From positions 481,501 through 545,500 of the forward strand of contig NZ_CP119968.1 of the NCBI RefSeq assembly GCF_032163395.1: a DNA stretch of 64,000 nt, in the 5' to 3' direction. This DNA is from Gloeocapsopsis dulcis. Its GTDB lineage: Bacteria; Cyanobacteriota; Cyanobacteriia; Cyanobacteriales; Chroococcidiopsidaceae. Each line of letters begins with the position of its first letter. Within the stretch, counting starts at the first letter, position 1. Positions 58,655 to 64,000 of the stretch are shown piece by piece. Position numbers and translations under genes: made by a program. The notes beneath the pieces are model-generated. The model was not told where the DNA came from, searched no databases, and saw only the letters and a list, made by a program, of their open reading frames with translations.

Positions 58655-61249
58655 CTACAACCAGTTGCCAATGAGAATAAATGGTGCCCAGTAAGCTGGA
58701 TGAGTGTATCTATCACCTTGTTCAATGAGTGATAGTTGAGCTTTTTGTAGAGCTTGTGCTTTATTCATTCTAGAATCTTTTAAGCTTTCATAAAATTGTG
58801 CAGCTACTTGTGCCGTTGCGGCATCTTCAATCGACCATAGCGATGCTAAAGCACTTTTTGCACCTGCTTGAACTGCAACTCCAGCAAGTCCTAACGCAGC
58901 GCGATCGTCTCCGATCGCAGTTTGACAAGCAGTTAAGGTTAATAGTTCAATAGGTTCTGTACTGTTGGTAGTACTGCGAATTAGTGTATCAAGTTCATTA
59001 ATTGTTAGTTTCTCTTTATTTCCAGTGACAAGAAACGTATTTTCTGGAACAGTACCAAACACTCCATGAGTAGCAATATGAATAATTGGATACCTGTTTC
59101 CACTTAACTCTTGTTGCAAGCGCGTGCGGTTAAACTCCTCGTTTAATAAAGGTGTACTACCTTTTAATTGTTCTTGAACTTTACTAATTTCTTGTTGTAC
59201 ATAGGGGAGTGGTGCAAATTCTTGACCGTCAATGACAACACTCTCGGTTAACCCTAACGCAAGTGCGCGTAAATTCTGTGGATTTGAGGCTCTCAACTCA
59301 GTTAAGCTCAAACCAGGAGTTGTTGCCACAGCATATTTTTGAATTAAAAACTTTTCTCCATCATGCAGTGCAGCCATTGGCACACTGCGTAAAATTCCAT
59401 CTTGGATAAAAACAAGGGTATTAATCTGCGCTTGTTCCAATTCATCTGTAAAAGGACGAATTAACCAATCATAAACTTTCTGGGCAGGCTGAGGATTGTA
59501 ATCATCAAAAAAGCTTTCGAGTCCCAAACGAAATGCGTTAATTTCTTTCCTCAGACTTTCGCTATCTTTATCCAACCAAGTGACTTTTTTATTACCGTTG
59601 GGAAAACTAGCAACGATCGCCGTACGCTCATTTAGGATCAAGGAACTGAAAATTGCGGTATTTCTGTCTATACTACCGATATCTACTCCCTGCTGATTTA
59701 CCACTGTCAAAACACAGTCATCGCCAAAATAATTTTGGAGTTCTGCAAGTTTGAGTGAATCTGCTATTGTGAGTACAGAGCTAAGATTCTTGGTATTTGC
59801 ATCTGTTGCAGCTAATAATACAGCAGGTGGAACATTATCTAGTTTCAGTGCAATTAAATCGCGATAAATTGGTTCAACAGTGTCCCGAAAATCAAATTGG
59901 AGATCGCGGTTAGCCGTAAGAATTTCATCGCGAATTGTTTCAATAGTTGCTATTGCTTTTTCATACGCACTAATTGCTGCTGGCTTTTGATTTTGTGCTT
60001 GATAAATTCTACCAGTTTGCCACTCCCATAAATAAAGACTATCCTTATCTTGTTCGGCTGCCCACCGTGCTTGTTGAGTCAGTTTTAATGCTTGCGTATA
60101 GTCTTGGCGACATTCGTAAATATGACCGAGTTCGCCGATTGCAAAGGATAATGCCCGATTATCTTGAGTTTTTTGGGCAACGCTAGTAGCTTGTTTCAGT
60201 AATGCGATCGCATTAGGTTGGACTTCTGCATTCAGGCATTCTAAGGGTGAATTTATCCAAGGTTGTTGTCGTTTAGCTAGGTCAATTGCTATATAAATTT
60301 TGTTGCGATTATCGGGTAGTTGCTGCCATAGTGCAAGTGCTTGTTGATTTGCTTGCGCAGCGGCGATAGAGTTTTCTTGTCGATAATACAATGGAATTAA
60401 ATTGACATAGGCACGAGTTTGATTTATTTGATCGTTTTGTTGCTGTGCTAGCTTGAGACTATTTTGAAAATATTCTAAGGCTTTAGTGTTATTGCTTGTT
60501 GTTTGCTGTCGTAGTTGATCTGCTTGTTCGCTTTCCCCAAGCCGTTCAGCAGAGTTTGCCTGGCGATCGCCTACCTGGCTAAGATTACTATAAGTATTGC
60601 CTAGGCTATTCAAAGCGGAGGTCTGTAGTTGAAAATTAGCAATTTCTGTAGCAATTTTTAAGCTATTTTGCAGATAGTTGATCGCTCGTAAATAATCACC
60701 GCGAATGCGATAAGCTTCTCCTACACTTCCCCAAGCTGCGGCTTCTCCTAATAAGTCTTTGTGCGATCGCGCAATACTAACTGCTGTTTGCGGAAGACAA
60801 TCTTGATTTGGTTGCACTGCACCACACAAAAGGGCGATCGCTTGACGGTTTTGCCCCATACTGCTGTATGATTGAGCTTGTTCTGTGAGGAGTCTTCCTG
60901 TTTGTTGTCTATCAATCGGGCGATAATAGGCGATCGCTTGCTCCCAGTATTGAATTGCTTGGTTGCTTTGACCAAGTTGTTGATAAGTGCGGGCTAAATT
61001 TTCTGCTACTATTGCTATTTCTTGCTGACTATTTTTAGATTTTTGATATAAGATTAACGCTCTTTGCCAAGGTGCGATCGCACGGTGATAGTCTCCTGCT
61101 TGATGAAGTTCAATTCCTTGCTGAACAAACTGATTAGCATAGGGGACTTGAGCAAATAAAGACGTATTACCCCACCACAAGCAAATTAGGCTACTAAGAA
61201 ACATAATGAATAAAAAGTGGTAACGAGCTTTATGGCGTTGGTTTCGCAT
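58655..61249 (-). CDS. CHAT-domain (caspase-like) protein with TPR repeats, secreted or membrane-anchored
   Basis: About 864 residues from ATG 61249, which has GGAGATG upstream. The frame extends 56 codons further, but these are not coding. N-terminal hydrophobic helix (YHFLFIMFLSSLICLWWGNT), then about nine TPR units (residues ~45-440; AIQYWEQAIAYYRPIDRQQT, RAINYLQNSLKIATEIANFQ). The C-terminal ~330 residues form the CHAT protease-like domain with catalytic His in IIHIATHGVFG and Cys in LTLTACQTAIGDDRAALGLA, both present. Ends with a membrane-associating segment (HPAYWAPFILIGNWL). CHAT-TPR proteases act in signalling or cell death. Convergent with DUF928. Confidence 0.88.
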   Translation of the reverse strand: MRNQRHKARYHFLFIMFLSSLICLWWGNTSLFAQVPYANQFVQQGIELHQAGDYHRAIAPWQRALILYQKSKNSQQEIAIVAENLARTYQQLGQSNQAIQYWEQAIAYYRPIDRQQTGRLLTEQAQSYSSMGQNRQAIALLCGAVQPNQDCLPQTAVSIARSHKDLLGEAAAWGSVGEAYRIRGDYLRAINYLQNSLKIATEIANFQLQTSALNSLGNTYSNLSQVGDRQANSAERLGESEQADQLRQQTTSNNTKALEYFQNSLKLAQQQNDQINQTRAYVNLIPLYYRQENSIAAAQANQQALALWQQLPDNRNKIYIAIDLAKRQQPWINSPLECLNAEVQPNAIALLKQATSVAQKTQDNRALSFAIGELGHIYECRQDYTQALKLTQQARWAAEQDKDSLYLWEWQTGRIYQAQNQKPAAISAYEKAIATIETIRDEILTANRDLQFDFRDTVEPIYRDLIALKLDNVPPAVLLAATDANTKNLSSVLTIADSLKLAELQNYFGDDCVLTVVNQQGVDIGSIDRNTAIFSSLILNERTAIVASFPNGNKKVTWLDKDSESLRKEINAFRLGLESFFDDYNPQPAQKVYDWLIRPFTDELEQAQINTLVFIQDGILRSVPMAALHDGEKFLIQKYAVATTPGLSLTELRASNPQNLRALALGLTESVVIDGQEFAPLPYVQQEISKVQEQLKGSTPLLNEEFNRTRLQQELSGNRYPIIHIATHGVFGTVPENTFLVTGNKEKLTINELDTLIRSTTNSTEPIELLTLTACQTAIGDDRAALGLAGVAVQAGAKSALASLWSIEDAATAQVAAQFYESLKDSRMNKAQALQKAQLSLIEQGDRYTHPAYWAPFILIGNWL

Positions 61250-61414
61250 TTTACATCTCCAATATTCAACTTTGATATAGAAATATTTATTTAAGATTAA
61301 ATTTTTTGCTGTTTTTTTTACACTCGTATTATATCTAGCTTGATATTCCCAAGAACAACAGCTTGATATTCCTACTATTACTGAAGAGCGCAAATATCTG
61401 CTAGTATTTTTGGA

Positions 61415-61698
61415 CAAGGGGATGCAGGAAACATAGAGGTGGTAACATCACCATTAATACAAGAAGCTTACAAGTGCGTGATGGTGCGATCGTCAACGCT
61501 CAAACTCTTAATTCTAGTGATGGTGGTAATATTACAATTAATATAAATACCTCATCTGGTAGCGATCCCAGCTTTTTTGAACGATTTGAGCGCTTTGGTA
61601 GGGATGTTGTGAATAATAAAGGTTCTGCTAGTGGATTATTCGCAAGTGTAGCCCCAACTTTAGGTGCAGGTCATCTACAATTCGCACAGGAGGTTTAA
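61415..61698 (+). pseudogene. Two-partner-secretion/haemagglutinin-like adhesin fragment
   Basis: The plus strand reads GQGDAGNIEV, then after a shift RGGNITINTRSLQVRDGAIV, NAQTLNSSDGGNITINI and LFASVAPTLGAGHL. These are the 20-residue beta-helix units of filamentous-haemagglutinin-type proteins. About 90 codons remain, without start or secretion domain. It sits between the divergent ends of the CHAT and protease genes. Confidence 0.55.
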
Positions 61699-61902
61699 TG
61701 TCTACTTCTAGCAGTTAAATTTGCATAAAACTGCAATGATATATCTATATTTCTTTTGTATTTTTAAATACATACAAACTTATAACGCTGCTTTTAGGTG
61801 TTGGTAAAAAAAATGCTGCGGCAATTTTAATTCAAATTAAAGTTTATGTTCTTTAAAACCAGCTACCCAATGCAGAAGTAGAAACAATTTATAGAGAAAA
61901 AA

Positions 61903-63723
61903 ATGCTAGCTACCTCTCGTCGCAACAATGAGTATTTTTCTGTTACTAGTACTCATGAGTCTTTAGAAAAAGTACGTTCAACCTCTAGAGTACTCGAATC
62001 AGGAATTTTACCAGAATTTGACGATCCACTATCAAACAGTAGAACATCTTATAGTTCTAGTGTCTCGAATTCAGTAACACCACAAGTGGCACCCGATCCT
62101 GGAAGTACTTTGAGTACTGCATATAATCTTGGTACTCTCAATCGTCCGTTTACCCTTACTGATTTTGTCGGCAACAACGATGTTTCTGATATCTATCGCT
62201 TTAGTTTAGCGAGCAATAGTAGTTTCAACTTATCTCTAAATGGTTTAACAGCAGATGCTGATGTTGAGTTGCTCAATGGTAATGGTACACGAATTAGACT
62301 TTCTAACGCTTCTGGCACAACCTCAGAATGGATAGATGGTAGCCTAAACGCAGGAACTTATTATCTTAATGTCTTTCGGTACACTGGTAACACAAATTAC
62401 CGTCTTAGCTTATCTGCTACGCCAATTGTCAATGGCGTACGTACTGTCTTAGGCAACTTAGGCGCAGATACATTTATTTGGCAATCTGGCTTTAATCGCA
62501 CAGTTATTTCTGGCAACGGTAATGTAGATTTTGGTAGTGGCGCACTAGATACACTTAATCTTACTAATATCTCCTCAACTACAGCTAGGTTAAATCTTGC
62601 TAATGCTAGTGGAGGTGGTGTAGTTTATAACCCTGGAAATGGTGCGCGTGTATTTGATGCGATTACACTTAATAATGGTAATCAAATTCTCTTTGAAGGA
62701 ATTGATCGCATTCGTTTTGCAGATCGAACAATTAATCGCTTTGTCAGACCTAATGATCCCTTGTTTAATCAACAATGGAATCTCCACATGATGGGCGTAC
62801 ATAATGCTTGGAACTTTACTAAAGGTTCCACAAATGTAATGATTGGCGTTCAAGATACAGGGTTGGGAGTTAATAGCAATGGTAATATTCACCCTGAGTT
62901 ACGCACCACACTTATTTTTAACAATAACTATCGCGATGAGTTTATAGGTGGAGATAATTACACTTCTCACGGTACTGCAGTTCAAGGCATTATTGCAGCG
63001 AGAAGTAATAATGGCATAGGAATGAGTGGCATTAACTGGAATTCTCCTGTTTTCAACATTGATGTATTGGGTGGAAACCAGGCAGATTATAACTTGGCTC
63101 AAGCGACACAAGCCATGATTAATCAAGCGAATAGTCAGGGGCAAAAGCTGATTGTTAATATGAGTTTAGGAGGGGGAGGTCGTGATTTTGCATTCGAGCG
63201 ACTTATTGCTAACAATCAGTCAAAGGCTTTGTTTGTTATTGCCTCTGGTAACAGCAATACTAATAGTATTTCTTACCCTGCCAACCTAGCTTCAGTTTAT
63301 AGCAATGTCATTGCAGTAGGTGCTTCCTGGGGAACTCGTAATGCCAACAATGGTGCAACTACACCAGGCGATCGCATCTCATATGCAGGCTGGTGGGGTT
63401 CTCAGTATGGCACTGGACTGACTTTAGTGGGACCATCAGAGGTAATTGCTCCTTATGCTAATCGCAATGGACAATTTGGTTATTGGGGAGGAAGCACTTC
63501 TGGATTTAATGGTACCTCAGCCGCAACACCAAATGTTGCAGGTGTCGCATCTTTAGTTTGGAGTGCTAATCGCAATCTTTCTGCTACCCGAATCAAGCAA
63601 ATATTTTCACAAACAGCTTTTGATTTAGGTGCAAGAGGCTACGATACAACTTATGGTCATGGATTTGTGAATGCTGATGCTGCTGTTCGCCGCGCAATGG
63701 CAATCGGACGAGGTGTTGCATAG
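61903..63723 (+). CDS. Secreted S8 (subtilisin-like) serine protease with PPC domain
   Basis: 606 residues. No clear classical signal peptide. A Ser/Thr-rich N terminus (1-65) is followed by a PPC (pre-peptidase C-terminal) beta-sandwich at ~70-170 (LGTLNRPFTLTDFVGNNDVS, DIYRFSLASNSSFNLSLNGL). Then comes an extra domain at ~180-285 with a NIS/RTX-like GNGNVDFGSGALDTLNLTN unit. The S8 core has D318 (IGVQDTGLG), H356 (YTSHGTAV), oxyanion N450 (ASGNSNTN) and S539 (NGTSAATPNVAGVA). All four catalytic residues are present. Probably type I-like secreted or surface protease; the next gene may encode its partner. Confidence 0.85.
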   Translation: MLATSRRNNEYFSVTSTHESLEKVRSTSRVLESGILPEFDDPLSNSRTSYSSSVSNSVTPQVAPDPGSTLSTAYNLGTLNRPFTLTDFVGNNDVSDIYRFSLASNSSFNLSLNGLTADADVELLNGNGTRIRLSNASGTTSEWIDGSLNAGTYYLNVFRYTGNTNYRLSLSATPIVNGVRTVLGNLGADTFIWQSGFNRTVISGNGNVDFGSGALDTLNLTNISSTTARLNLANASGGGVVYNPGNGARVFDAITLNNGNQILFEGIDRIRFADRTINRFVRPNDPLFNQQWNLHMMGVHNAWNFTKGSTNVMIGVQDTGLGVNSNGNIHPELRTTLIFNNNYRDEFIGGDNYTSHGTAVQGIIAARSNNGIGMSGINWNSPVFNIDVLGGNQADYNLAQATQAMINQANSQGQKLIVNMSLGGGGRDFAFERLIANNQSKALFVIASGNSNTNSISYPANLASVYSNVIAVGASWGTRNANNGATTPGDRISYAGWWGSQYGTGLTLVGPSEVIAPYANRNGQFGYWGGSTSGFNGTSAATPNVAGVASLVWSANRNLSATRIKQIFSQTAFDLGARGYDTTYGHGFVNADAAVRRAMAIGRGVA

Positions 63724-63748
63724 AATATAGAATCGGAAGCTTGTGACA

Positions 63749-64000
63749 ATGTTAAGTTTAGGAATAGCGATCGTACTTATTAGTAGTTGCCTCTTCGTTC
63801 CATCTAGCAATCCTCATTTACTATCTTCACAATCTATTTCTACGCCACAAACTAATAATATGGACAATTCTATTGACTTTGAACTGATTGACGTTGGGTA
63901 TAATCCCTTAACAGCGGGATTTGAACCTGAACCCAAAATTATTGTTTTTAGAAATCAGCAAGAATGGAAAAATTTTTGGAGTAGCTTTTCTTTTTTAGAT
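63749..64000 (+). CDS. Secreted protein, possibly PrcB-like (3' end outside window)
   Basis: 84 codons from ATG 63749 to the right edge. Signal peptide-like start (MLSLGIAIVLISSCLFVPSS), a linker, then DFELIDVGYNPLTAGFEPEP and KIIVFRNQQEWKNFWSSF. The last block resembles the start of PrcB_C domains (family of the dentilisin-complex lipoprotein PrcB), with the WxxFW-like motif. It follows the S8 protease gene by 25 bp, which would fit a protease-partner role. Only half of the domain is visible, so this is a tentative reading. Confidence 0.45.
   Translation, partial: MLSLGIAIVLISSCLFVPSSNPHLLSSQSISTPQTNNMDNSIDFELIDVGYNPLTAGFEPEPKIIVFRNQQEWKNFWSSFSFLD

Noticed and set aside
1-64000. tRNA, rRNA, prophage integrase or att sites
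   Set aside because: No cloverleaf-like or rRNA sequence was recognised by eye, and no integrase gene is present; the contractile tail genes lack head, portal and terminase genes, so this is not a prophage.

Overview
The window is chromosomal DNA of a cyanobacterium. The evidence is the abundance of the HIP1 octamer GCGATCGC, a CpcS/CpeS-type phycobiliprotein lyase, the proton-extrusion protein PcxA, DUF928, CHASE2 and CHAT-TPR proteins, and AT-rich intergenic spacers. The species cannot be named from the sequence alone.

Left part (1-16 kb): the end of an RTX-type calcium-binding protein, a small secreted protein, a catalase-family haem protein and PurU. These are followed by a GldA/GldF/GldG-type ABC export set with a DUF4340 protein, interrupted by a frameshifted SBBP-repeat lipoprotein gene on the other strand. 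Next come a TPMT-like methyltransferase, a BrnT/BrnA toxin-antitoxin pair whose toxin gene is frameshifted, and an internally deleted IS200/IS605 element that keeps only its ends and the omega-RNA-like tail. After that lie a HEAT-repeat protein with the CpcS-type lyase, an AddB/UvrD-like helicase-fold protein with a DnaD-like partner, and PcxA.

Middle-left (16.2-23.1 kb): a scrambled islet. Three separate pieces of IS6-family transposase (N-terminal at 16.25 kb, middle at 20.6 kb, C-terminal at 22.8 kb) are interspersed with an intact homologue of the aminoglycoside 2''-nucleotidyltransferase ANT(2''), an SDR, a WYL regulator, a DoxX protein and an AbrB/VapC pair. The islet also holds at least seven decayed fragments: SnoaL-like, epimerase, DUF2798, alpha/beta hydrolase, TolC, a vapC tail and RHS.

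Centre (23-49 kb): a contractile injection system (CIS/eCIS) locus, all on the minus strand. Most neighbours overlap by a few bases (ATGA/TGATG), implying translational coupling. In transcription order it encodes an RTX protein, a 172-aa unknown protein, sheath, tube, a T4-type baseplate-chaperone-like zinc-ribbon protein, a disordered linker protein and a DUF4255 terminator. It continues with an AAA+ ATPase, an 85-aa protein, two DUF4157 proteins, a tube initiator, LysM protein, gpD-like hub, spike, PAAR tip, gp25, two large baseplate wedge proteins, a gpI-like tail protein and a DUF6519 protein whose end is cut by IS6 debris. One DUF4157 protein carries a putative PD-(D/E)xK nuclease toxin; the other is a DUF4157/peptidoglycan-binding/OmpA mosaic. 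Thylakoid-anchored CIS have been described in Anabaena, and this locus is of that general kind.

Right part (49-64 kb): divergent from the CIS operon, across a 280-bp region with an 11-bp direct repeat, lies an NB-ARC STAND ATPase with 14 WD40 repeats that overlaps cobU. It is followed by a signalling set (degenerate kinase-like protein, NarL-type response regulator, CHASE2 kinase), a DUF928 protein, a CHAT-TPR caspase-like protein, an adhesin remnant, a secreted PPC-subtilisin protease and the start of a secreted protein that may be PrcB-like. The STAND protein, the CIS with a nuclease-like cargo and the CHAT protease may form a stress-triggered cell-death or self-intoxication neighbourhood; this is inference.
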